A stretch of DNA of 64,000 nucleotides, from contig JAULJL010000003.1 of the NCBI GenBank assembly GCA_030761205.1, forward strand, positions 3,968,001 through 4,032,000. Reading direction: 5' to 3'. The position numbers and the translations under genes were made by a program. How positions within the stretch are numbered: position 1 is the stretch's first letter; every line of letters starts with the position of its first letter. The notes under the pieces are model-generated. The model did not search any database and was not told the DNA's origin. It saw only the letters and a list, made by a program, of their open reading frames with translations. Below, one piece after another: positions 1-9,223 of the stretch. Source of the stretch: Fremontodendron californicum (Eukaryota > Streptophyta > Magnoliopsida > Malvales > Malvaceae).

Positions 1-3000
1 AGGTTCCTTTAATGTATCTAAGGATCCTCTTAACAACATTCCAATGCTCTCTACCAGGATCTGCCATAAATCGACTGACCGCTCCCACTGCTTGTGCAAT
101 GTCTGGTCTTGTACATATCATAGCATACATAAGGCTTCCCACCGCTGATGCATACGGTACTCGAGACATTTCCATCCTCTCTGCTTCATTGCTAGGACTC
201 ATACCTGAGGATAATTTACAATTGACAGGAAGTGGGGTAGATATTGGCTTACAGTCTTGCATGTTGAAGCGTCGCAAGACCTTCCTCAGATAATTCTTTT
301 GAGAAAGCCAAATTTTCCTGTCTTTTCTGTCTCGGTGAATTTGCATCCCTAAAATCTTGTTTGCGGGTCCCAAGTCCTTCATATCGAACTCCCTAGCCAA
401 CTGTGCCTTCAAATCTTGGATTCGATCTTTGTTGGGGCCTACCACCAACATGTCATCCACATACAACAGCAAAATAATGAAATCATTATCATCAAACCTC
501 TTGTAGTACGTACAATGGTCTGAACTCAGTCTGTTGTATTCAAGGCTAATTATGAAAGAATCAAATCTCTTGTACCAACATCTGGGCGCCTGCTTTAGAC
601 CGTACAGAGATTTGGTCAACCTGCAAACCAAGTTCTCTTTGCCTGTTTCAACAAAACCTTCTGGTTGGAGCATATAAATTTCTTCTTCAAGCTCTCCATG
701 TAGAAAAGCCGTCTTTACATCTAGTTGTTCAAGATGTAAATCAAATGCAGCACACATAGCCAACACTACTCTGATAGTAGTAAGTCTGACAACTGGAGAA
801 AATATCTCGTTGAAGTCAATACCTTCTTTCTGAGCATATCCTTTTACAACCAATCTAGCACGATATCGTTCTACTTGATCATTGCTATCCCGCTTGATCT
901 TGTAGACCCATTTGTTACCAATGGCTTTTCTGCCACGTGGTAATTCCACCAGTTCCCATGTCTCGTTCTTGTGAAGAGCTTCAATTTCTTCCTGCATTGC
1001 TGTCATCCACAGAGAAGCATCTGGGCTACTAGTAGCTTCATGAAAAGTTGATGGCTCTCCATCCTCTGTTAAAAGACAGTATGCAACATTGCTCTCCGTA
1101 ACATACTCCGTGTGCCAATTTGGAGGCCTTCTCTCACGAGTTGACCGTCGAACTTCTACAGCCTCGGACTCAACTGGTTCTGGTACCTCATGCTCTGGTT
1201 CTGCTTCAGAAGAATCATCTTCTTGAGAATTTCTATCCATCTGCACTGTAGCAGTCTCTTTTGAAGTGTTGTCATTTGTTTGCTCACTTTGCAGTTCATT
1301 TTCTGCAAAAACTACATCTCTGCTGACAACAACCTTGCGGGCAGTGGGATCCCACAGGCGATACCCCTTAACACCGTCAGCATAACCCAAGAATATACAT
1401 TTTCTGGATTTTGGATCCAGCTTTGTTCTTTCTTGGGAGTTGTACATCACGTACACAGGACATCCAAACACATGTAGAGAAGAATAATCAGCTGGCTTTC
1501 CTTTCCACATCTCCATAGGCGTCTTCAAACCAATCGCCGTTGATGGTGATCGATTTATCACATAACAGGTGGTTTTGACTGCTTCTGCCCAGAAAGATTT
1601 GGCCAATCCCGCTGTTCTCAGCATGGCTCTTGTTCTATCTAGGAGAGTTCTGTTCATCCGCTCTGCTACACCATTCTGTTGAGGCGTATGTGCAACCGTG
1701 AATTGTCTCATAATACCCTCTTTCTTACAGAATGCTAGAAAGTTACCGTCTACATATTCTCCTCCATTGTCTGTCCTCAAGCACTTGATTCTTTTCCCAG
1801 TTTCAAGCTCTACTTGTGCTTTGAACTCCTTGAATACTGGAAACACATCTGACTTCTTCTTGATTGGGTACACCCATAATCTCCTGGAATAGTCATCAAT
1901 GAATGATACAAAATACTTTGCTCCACCCAGGGATATTTCTGGTGACTCCCACACATCAGAATGGATTAAGTCCAGTATGTGTTTGCTTCTTGTAGTTACT
2001 TTAGCAAACTTCAATCTATGCTGCTTGCTTATCACACAGTGCTCACAGAAAGGTAAATTGACCATCTTGAGCCCGGGCAGGAGATTGCGTTCTGCAAGGA
2101 CTTTCAAGCCTCGCTCTGACATATGGCCTAATCTGCGATGCCACATCATCGTCGTTTCTTCTTGGCTGGCTGCTGCAACTGATGCATCTGCCTCTTGCAA
2201 CGTCTCTCCCAAAAGCATGTATAGATTGCTTGTGATCTTCTCTGCTTTCATCACCACAAGGTTTCCTTTCACTACTTTCAATATTCCACATTCAGTGTGG
2301 ATCTTGCACCCGAGGTCATCCAATTGTCCAATTGACAATAAGTTCTTCTTTAAGCCCTTCACATGTCGTACCCCTTGAATTTTGCGAACAGTACCATCAT
2401 GCATTTTTAATCTGACGGTACCGACTCCAGCAATATCTAAGGCATGATCATTTCCCATGAACACAGATCCTTCCGAAATAGGTTCATAAGTGCAAAACCA
2501 ATCTCGGTGTGGAGTCATGTGCCATGTCGCACCTGAATCCATTATCCAGACATCATTGAGTTTCTTTCCGCCTTTAGAACTAGTCGCTGCTTCACTATAC
2601 AAGATTTCTCCATCATCTGAGGTACTTGCAACACAACCTTGGGAGGTTGATGTTTCAGAATTCTTTTCTCCACCCTTCTTATTATGCCAACATTCCTTCT
2701 TCGAGTGCCCTCTCATGCCACAATTGTAGCATTTAAGATTCTTCCTTCTTCGAGATTTTGATCTACCATGATTCTGACTCCCACTGGAGCCACGTTCTGT
2801 TGATCTGCCTCTCATCACCGTTAAAGCCTCTGCTTGCTTTGAATTTTCTGACCTTTCCTCATTATTCTTGCGCCTGGATTCTTCTTCAAGAATAGCACCG
2901 GCAACATCATCAAAGTGAAGAGAGTCACTAACATTGTTATTTGTGATGTTGATGATGAGTTGATCATACGAATCTGGTAAACTCTGAAGTAGAAGTTCCG

Positions 3001-3418
3001 CACGTTCATTTTCCGCTATTTTGAAATCTGATGCTGTGAGTTGAGCAAATAGCGTATTCAGAGTGTTGATGTGATCCGTTACCGACGTGGATTCACTCAT
3101 TCGAAGAGTGTAGAGTTTCCTCTTCAAGAATATTCTGGTGTGAAGTGACTTCACCTCGTACAATTTGTTTAGAACATCCCAAATCTCCTTTGCAGTCTTC
3201 TTCTCTGCAACACTTGACAAAACTGAATCCGCCATTGCTAGGTGCAGATTGGCAACAGCATTGTCATCCTTCTCTTTCCACTTTTCATCAGTCATTTCTG
3301 TGGGTCTACTTTCAATTGCTTCTAGACAATTATCCTTCCTCAAAATTGCTCTTATCTTCAATTTCCACAAGGAGAAATTTCTCCCACTGAACTTCTCTAT
3401 CTCGAATTTTGCTGCCAT
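1..3418 (-). CDS. Ty1/copia gag-pol polyprotein, C-terminus outside the window
   Basis: The start ATG is at 3416-3418 in a good context (GCCATGG on the plus strand). I scanned every codon from 3418 to base 2 and found no stop, giving about 1138 codons. In order: a gag region (UBN2 type); a zinc knuckle reading CYNCGMRGHSKKEC (plus strand near 2700-2740); a protease motif with DSG in WIMDSGATWHM; an integrase zinc-binding HH-CC region and a catalytic core with TDNGGEY; an RT with the YVDDM active site (near 440-455); and the beginning of the RNase H connection. The closest general type is the tobacco Tnt1-like polyprotein. The product would be processed into capsid, protease, integrase and RT/RNase H. 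The frame ends with the window, not with a mutation. A search for frameshifts in the missing C-terminus would settle whether it is intact. Confidence 0.93.
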   Translation of the reverse strand, partial: MAAKFEIEKFSGRNFSLWKLKIRAILRKDNCLEAIESRPTEMTDEKWKEKDDNAVANLHLAMADSVLSSVAEKKTAKEIWDVLNKLYEVKSLHTRIFLKRKLYTLRMSESTSVTDHINTLNTLFAQLTASDFKIAENERAELLLQSLPDSYDQLIINITNNNVSDSLHFDDVAGAILEEESRRKNNEERSENSKQAEALTVMRGRSTERGSSGSQNHGRSKSRRRKNLKCYNCGMRGHSKKECWHNKKGGEKNSETSTSQGCVASTSDDGEILYSEAATSSKGGKKLNDVWIMDSGATWHMTPHRDWFCTYEPISEGSVFMGNDHALDIAGVGTVRLKMHDGTVRKIQGVRHVKGLKKNLLSIGQLDDLGCKIHTECGILKVVKGNLVVMKAEKITSNLYMLLGETLQEADASVAAASQEETTMMWHRRLGHMSERGLKVLAERNLLPGLKMVNLPFCEHCVISKQHRLKFAKVTTRSKHILDLIHSDVWESPEISLGGAKYFVSFIDDYSRRLWVYPIKKKSDVFPVFKEFKAQVELETGKRIKCLRTDNGGEYVDGNFLAFCKKEGIMRQFTVAHTPQQNGVAERMNRTLLDRTRAMLRTAGLAKSFWAEAVKTTCYVINRSPSTAIGLKTPMEMWKGKPADYSSLHVFGCPVYVMYNSQERTKLDPKSRKCIFLGYADGVKGYRLWDPTARKVVVSRDVVFAENELQSEQTNDNTSKETATVQMDRNSQEDDSSEAEPEHEVPEPVESEAVEVRRSTRERRPPNWHTEYVTESNVAYCLLTEDGEPSTFHEATSSPDASLWMTAMQEEIEALHKNETWELVELPRGRKAIGNKWVYKIKRDSNDQVERYRARLVVKGYAQKEGIDFNEIFSPVVRLTTIRVVLAMCAAFDLHLEQLDVKTAFLHGELEEEIYMLQPEGFVETGKENLVCRLTKSLYGLKQAPRCWYKRFDSFIISLEYNRLSSDHCTYYKRFDDNDFIILLLYVDDMLVVGPNKDRIQDLKAQLAREFDMKDLGPANKILGMQIHRDRKDRKIWLSQKNYLRKVLRRFNMQDCKPISTPLPVNCKLSSGMSPSNEAERMEMSRVPYASAVGSLMYAMICTRPDIAQAVGAVSRFMADPGREHWNVVKRILRYIKGT

Positions 3419-3444
3419 GGTTGTACACGAACTGAAGCGAGTTA

Positions 3445-3665
3445 CACTATTTCACCGTGAATAGTACCGTATACGTGAACAGTATTGTACGTATGTCGTA
3501 CACTAGAACAAATCCAGTATACGTTAACAATTACTGCAAAAGTATACAACCACACGTATGAATAGTAACCGTATCTGTGAATAGTGACCGTATACTGGAA
3601 CAGTGACCATATACTGAAACAGTGACTGTATACTGGAACAGTGACCGTAGCCCGTGAATAGTGCA
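3445..3665 (-). repeat. 19-bp tandem repeats in the copia leader
   Basis: The untranslated leader between LTR and gag contains imperfect 19-bp units with core GTATACTGGAACAGTGACC (plus strand). Clear units are 3571-3589, 3590-3608, 3609-3627 and 3628-3646, and looser copies flank them on both sides. The role is unknown; packaging or translation signals are possible. Confidence 0.8.
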
Positions 3666-3887
3666 CCAGGTAGGTTCCCAGGAAAGAGAGGTGGGTCACT
3701 GATAGACACACTTAAATACCAAGTCTTTCCTAGCCAGAACTTCCCTAGACACTTTCACACTACCACACTTTATTTCCAGCAACAAGAATAATTCTTTTCT
3801 GATGTGGAAGATCAGACAATACTGCAACCACAGAGCATACTAAGAACCAACACTTTCACTGCAGCGGAATAAGGACCACGAACCAAT

Positions 3888-3900
3888 GGCTCTGATACCA
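3888..3900 (-). other. Primer-binding site, initiator tRNA-Met
   Basis: The minus strand reads TGGTATCAGAGCC one base inside the 5' LTR. This is the standard complement of the plant initiator tRNA-Met 3' end used by copia elements. Confidence 0.93.
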
Positions 3901-3901
3901 C

Positions 3902-4230
3902 TGTTAGGTACCAGAGTGACGGAATAGTGTCTCACAACTAAAATAAGAGATGAGAAAATAAGAACTGAACACACAAAATTTAACGTGGAAAACCCTCAAT
4001 GAATAAAGGGAAAAACCACGGAGCAAGACTAGAAGAATTTCACTATGAGAAAATATTACAACACCTCTCTCTAAATACTAGGAGAGGACAACCTCACAAA
4101 GAATATAAGAAAGTATACAAGAGAGGAAGAGATAATTCTTGGGATGGTTTTAATACTTCTCCTTAAGGCTCTTTATATAGCCTTCAAGGAGGAACTCTAA
4201 CAATTCTCCCACCGATGTGGGATTCTAACA
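3902..4230 (-). repeat. 5' LTR of the first copia element (329 bp)
   Basis: The LTR is bounded by the inverted termini TGTTAG and CTAACA and lies directly next to the primer-binding site. A TATA-like CTATATAAAG on the minus strand at 4171-4180 is the likely promoter. The partner LTR is outside the window. Confidence 0.9.
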
Positions 4231-7200
4231 TAGGGCAGGGTCCAAGCTTTCAAGACTATTTTATTATTTATTATTATTTTGATTTTTTTTTAAACACTGA
4301 AATATATACATCAATCATTACATTGAAAACAAGAGTTTTTACTTTGTACATAAAAAAATGTCTCTATTCTATTTTATTCTGATTCGTTTTGCATACGAAA
4401 AATTGAAAAAAATTAGAAAAGCAAAATAAAGATAATTACACCTTCAATGATTTTTAATTTTTGTTGTTGTGTTAACACGTGCTTTAAAAGTATTTTTTAA
4501 GATTATAATTATAAATAATATTTTTGTTTAATATATTAAAAATAATCACTACTAGAACAGTAATATTTCTATCCTTTTTTTTTTTGTTGAAATTGTTTGA
4601 CTTACACAATGCAATTTTATTTTTGTAATACTTCTTTCTTTACAATATAATGGATAGACAAATTGAGACAGTTCAAAAAGAAAATAAAGTTGAATAAAAT
4701 TATGGGACAAAATGGAATAATTAATACACTCATGGCTTGAGTTTTACTCTTCCATTTTACTCAAATTTAATAACAAAATCATTTTTCAATTTGGCTTATA
4801 ACTTTGAGAACGTCTTTAGAGTAAGAATTCGAGAGTGCATAATGCTTATCTATGTCTTTTTGTATTTTTCACAAGTTTTAATAAGGATTTAGAATTCAAA
4901 GAGGCATGTTTATTTCAAAGCTACAATCTTATGTAATACTACATGAGTTATGCTAAGAGAGTAAGAGTTAAGATTTTTATTTAATGAGTTAAAGTAGTTT
5001 TTTTTTTTTTTTTTCTTCTTATTTTAAGAGAAAGGAGATTCGAATTCATGCAATGGATGAAAAATATTTTTGTTTATCGCTGAATCAAATTTACGAGTTA
5101 AAACAATTGATTTTATAGAAAAGAGAAAAGAGTAGATATATTAAATACAAGGTTATATTTTATGCTATTTTTCTTATTGAATAGTCAAATTACTCGCATT
5201 GAGGTGATCTAAAAATTAAGATTTAGACTTAACCATTGTTATTTGTGACTTAAGTGATAACATCTTAAAGTTTGGATTTATTTTCTTTCATTAGATATCT
5301 CTTAAAATGAAAATATATATTTGCACACATAATTTTGCTAACGAATGTTTTAAATATATTTCTAATATTATTTTATTAAATAATATTTTTATCAAAACAT
5401 TAAAAAATATAAAATTATTGATTAACTATTGCATTTAATGAAAAATATTATTATAAATAATATATTAATTATCATTAAAAATATCTTTAATTAGGATATA
5501 GATTAACAAGATTTCAAAAGTTTGCAGCCATAAAACATTGGTGGTTGAGAATGATAGACGCTAGCCAAAACTAAATCATGGATTTCAATTCCAAACCAAA
5601 CAGAGCCTTAATAATTAAAAACAAAAGCAAAAAAGTACTGGGTAGATTTAGATTTGATAATTTGTGTATTCGTGTCGTGTTCATATATTTTTCTGCGTCA
5701 TAATCGTGTTTAAGGTATTTTATATTTATATAAATTTTGATGTGTTAATAATTTATTTTATATAGATTTTGACATGTTCCTGTATTCGTATTGTGTCTGT
5801 GTTTCTTTTTGGTATCATGTCGTGTTTTAATTTTTTTTTCGTGTCGTGTTCATGTCATATAATTGTGTCATGTCCAATATTGTCAGGTCGAGATTTTTTT
5901 AATATTTATATATTTTTAATTAAATTAACAATCACAAATAAATTTAAGTTGAATCATATTAAATAATTATCATTTATTTAAATAATTTTTTATATTTTAA
6001 TATCTTAAGTAAATGAATTTAAAGTTAAAATTGAATTACTATGACAAATTATGCAAATATGGGATGAATTTAGACACCACACAAATACAACATGAAAAAC
6101 AATTAAAACACGACATGAAAAATAATATGAACACGACACGAATACATGAACATGTCAAAATCTATATAAAACGAATTATTAACGTGTAAAAATTTATATA
6201 AATTTATAATATTTTGAACACAAAAAATAACACTAACACGAATACGTCATGAACACACAAATTTTTCTCTAAATTGAATCACTACGACAAATTATACAAA
6301 ATATGTCATGAATTGAGACACGACACAAACACATAAATATTTCTCTAAGTTGAATCACAATGACATATTATGCAAAATATGAAATGAATTGAGACACGAA
6401 CACATCATAAGAAAAATAATTAAAACACTACACGAATACATGAACGTGTAAAAATATACATAAGACGAATTATTAACATGTAAAATTTTATATTAATTTA
6501 TAATAATTTAAACAAATAAAAAATAATACGAACACATAAAAAAATTCTTTTTTTTTCTTTATTCCCTCTTTAATTTTTTTTTTCCTTCCAATAAATATGA
6601 ATGTGTCAACAATAAAAAATTGGACACATGTCAATACCAATTTACTTTGTGTAGTCCATTTTATATTAATGTTAGATAAGAACAAGTTAGAAGATTTTTT
6701 TTTTTCTCTCTTATTGATCAGAACTCATAAGTGTTTTATACGATGAACAAAAAGATTTTAATTAGTTTAGGTAGCTCAGTTTATATTATTCGAATTTTTT
6801 ATTTTTAAAAAATATTTATATCTGACACATATTCGGATATAAATATAAAAATATAATCTTTCAAATATATATAAAAAAATTTAAAATTTAAATATATTCA
6901 TATGGAATATATATCCGTATTCAACGTTCCCTCAAATCTAAATAATATAAACTCAGCTAAAACATGCAATTTTTTTTCCTCCATTCGTATTCTCTCATTT
7001 TCAATCACTTATCGTGATAAATAATGAAACATCAAGAAATGATGAATAAAATGCGGCGCTGTAAAAACTTATGGTCCTAATTCCTAAATGCTTTTTCAGC
7101 TTTTGTACGATATCGAACAAAGAAACAAGAAGCACAAAAAATAAAAATGCAATGCGTGCTGCAAATTAAAAACATTACAACCTAAATCTTTGGAAGTTCC

Positions 7201-7639
7201 TATGGTTAGGAAAGGAAGATGTTGGATGGGTGAAAGTAACATCAAATCTCTTCCAAAAAAAACAAACCATAGATTTCACAATTATTTGTTTGATTGATTG
7301 ATGTATGCGTTAAAAGAAAAGTTTAAAGTAGTGTCAATGTAATGCCAACTTTGAGGTTTGAGCTTATTTGGCCAAACCAAATATTACTGTTCCTATGGCT
7401 GCTCCCTGCTTTCCACACGGAAGTTCTTTCATCCACCACTCACACCAAAATTGTTAAGACACCAAGATTCGTTGAACTGCCTAACAAGTTTCTTGATTTT
7501 GAGATTGAAAATAACAATAAATATTGATTTCGATTTTTATCTAAATTTTCTCATTATGATTTGACTTTTGAGAAGATTGGATAAACCTCAGTTTAAAGTA
7601 ATTTGCAAATTGGATTCATGATGCATGTCAATTTTAATA
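4231..7639. other. AT-rich intergenic spacer
   Basis: No coding region could be supported. It holds homopolymer runs and a block of inverted AT-rich repeats at about 5650-6540 (separate entry). Short frames here are in biased AT sequence without domain signal. Confidence 0.7.
5650..6540. repeat. Inverted copies of an AT-rich dispersed repeat (ACACGACACGAA family)
   Basis: The segment 5655-5880 (motifs GTGTCGTGTTCATG, ATGTGTTAATAATTTA) is the reverse complement of 6080-6260 (AACACGACACGAATAC, AATTATTAACGTGTAAAAA). Further direct partial copies follow to 6540. Related sequence recurs at 16020-17160, 31930-33080, 47740-48490, 60030-60250, 60940-61130 and 63240-63480. It has no coding content; the family is not identified. 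Confidence 0.75.
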
Positions 7640-7644
7640 GAAAG

Positions 7645-8217
7645 TGAAATACCTCTAGACAAATTTCATATCGATAGGATACGGGTGAGGGATATAGATT
7701 ATAAAAGGTGACACACCTTCCACTAATGTGGCGCACTTTTAAAACAAAGCCGTGAGACTCTGCTGAGTCAAAGCGAACAATATCGCATGACGTGGAATGA
7801 TTGTGGGGTCATGACGAATGGTATCAGAGCCGTCTCCCCGTGCTCGCTAGTCGGAGGTGGGACAAACCTCAGCAAGAACGCTGAGTCCCGTAAGGGGTGA
7901 GTGAAATGCCCCTAGGCAAATTCCACATCAACAGAACACGGGTGAGGGATATGGGCTACAAGGGGTGGTATCATAGCTGTCTTCCCGTGCTCGCTGATTG
8001 GTGGTGCAGCAAATCTCAACGAGGACCCTGAGTTCCTTAAGAGGTGAGTGAAATGCCCCTATGCAAATACCACATTGACAGGACACGGGTGAGGGACCTG
8101 GGCTATAAGGGGTGACACACCTTCCACTAGTGCGGTGCGCTTTTGGGACAAAACGGTGAAGCTCTGCGGAGCCAAAGCGAATAATACCGCATGACGTGGA
8201 ATGGTGGGACCATGACA
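7645..8217 (+). mobile_element. TRIM-like miniature LTR element, internally duplicated (unit 1)
   Basis: The structure is LTR (7645-7816), initiator-Met PBS TGGTATCAGAGCC (7819-7831), short internal region, purine tract TAAGGGG, truncated middle LTR (7902-7965), PBS-like TGGTATCATAGC (from 7966), internal region, purine tract, and 3' LTR (8049-8217). Five-base duplications GAAAG flank it at 7640-7644 and 8218-8222. There is no coding capacity. The LTR begins TGAAAT and ends ATGACA. The middle LTR lacks about 110 bp, which points to a tandem element formed by recombination. Only unit 1 keeps the complete 5' LTR. Confidence 0.85.
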
Positions 8218-8222
8218 GAAAG

Positions 8223-9223
8223 AAATCCTTAATTTGTTTTCCCACACGCAATTACCAAACATGATTGTCCGGGTTGAAACCTGAAAAGGATCTCAATTTC
8301 AAACAAAATCAACCTGTTGACATCTACGTTCATGAGCAAAAATATTTGGAAATGTGCATTTTGCAACAATTTCTTGTTAAGCAATTTGCCACTGGCTTCT
8401 CAAAAATTTTTAAAAACACTTTTTAGTTCTTTACCATCTTTGAGTAGGATTTCCTAAAAAAGAGAGAGAGAGATCTGAGAAGTAACAGTTTAAGATGTAA
8501 AGTAACTAAAATACCAGAATTTTTTTTGGAAATCTTGCCTTCTAGTTTCATTTCAGGGGTCTTAGTTTTACCTACACCTACCAACTTAAATTACTTTGTT
8601 CAAAGTGCCTGAATGATAAAATATGATAAAAGAACTTTTCCCCTCAATTTTGATGCTTAATAAAAGAAATGATCTGTGGTAAAATATGCAATGGATATGA
8701 TATGATGCAAATTATGGTAAATTTTAACCTTCAATGAATGCCATCTCTTTCATTCTCAACAAAACATATATAGACTCTGATTTCATAAAGGCAGGCAATA
8801 GCTAATAAATTTTCCAAGGTTATATTGTATTATACATAAAGAGCTTCAGCGATTTTAAGTTTAAGCTGCACTTGGTTGAAATAAGATGGTTTGCTGAACC
8901 ACTGTGAACGGGAAAATTAAGTTGAGAAGATGCAATCAGCAGAGAAAGGGCAAGCCATGATCAGGTAAATAGCTAGCCTGACAAATTAATCCATGAAAAA
9001 AGAGACAACACAATGGTATTAATCAATATGTGTAAGAGCTTCTTCATTCATATCATCATATTCATTTGATTAACCATTAAGAGTCAAAGACATAATTATG
9101 GCTCTACTTCATGATCAAACACAATTAATATTTCTTTAGGACACATATATGATCCTAGCTGGTATATTTCTTGTATCTTCTGCTTTCTTTTTTTGCCCTT
9201 TTGGAATTCTGGTGCTTTGTATT
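8223..9223. other. 3' flank of beta-galactosidase copy 1, no gene seen
   Basis: AT-rich sequence between the TRIM and the beta-galactosidase stop codon. It probably includes the gene's 3' untranslated region. No further feature could be supported. Confidence 0.6.

Larger units (their letters stand above)
1..4230 (-). mobile_element. Ty1/copia LTR retrotransposon, 5' portion (runs off the window)
   Basis: The element reads on the minus strand: 5' LTR (3902-4230), primer-binding site, a leader of about 470 bp, then a gag-pol frame from 3418 down to the window edge. The 3' LTR and the end of RNase H lie beyond base 1. The frame has no stop, so the element may still be coding-competent. Insertion age cannot be judged without the second LTR. 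Confidence 0.95.

Noticed and set aside
1899..2378. Plus-strand frame of 159 codons
   Set aside because: It is antisense to the integrase region of the copia polyprotein, with no domain of its own.
6771..6781. GGTAGCTCAGT, similar to a tRNA D-arm/A-box
   Set aside because: The flanks cannot form an acceptor stem or a T-arm; it is a chance match in AT-rich DNA.
7819..7831. TGGTATCAGAGCC and its other copies as tRNA gene pieces
   Set aside because: They sit next to LTR ends and are primer-binding sites complementary to initiator tRNA-Met; no tRNA body is present.
7928..8251. Minus-strand frames of about 100 codons repeated near 23840 and 39769
   Set aside because: They lie in the non-coding TRIM element and follow its tandem structure; no protein-like conservation.
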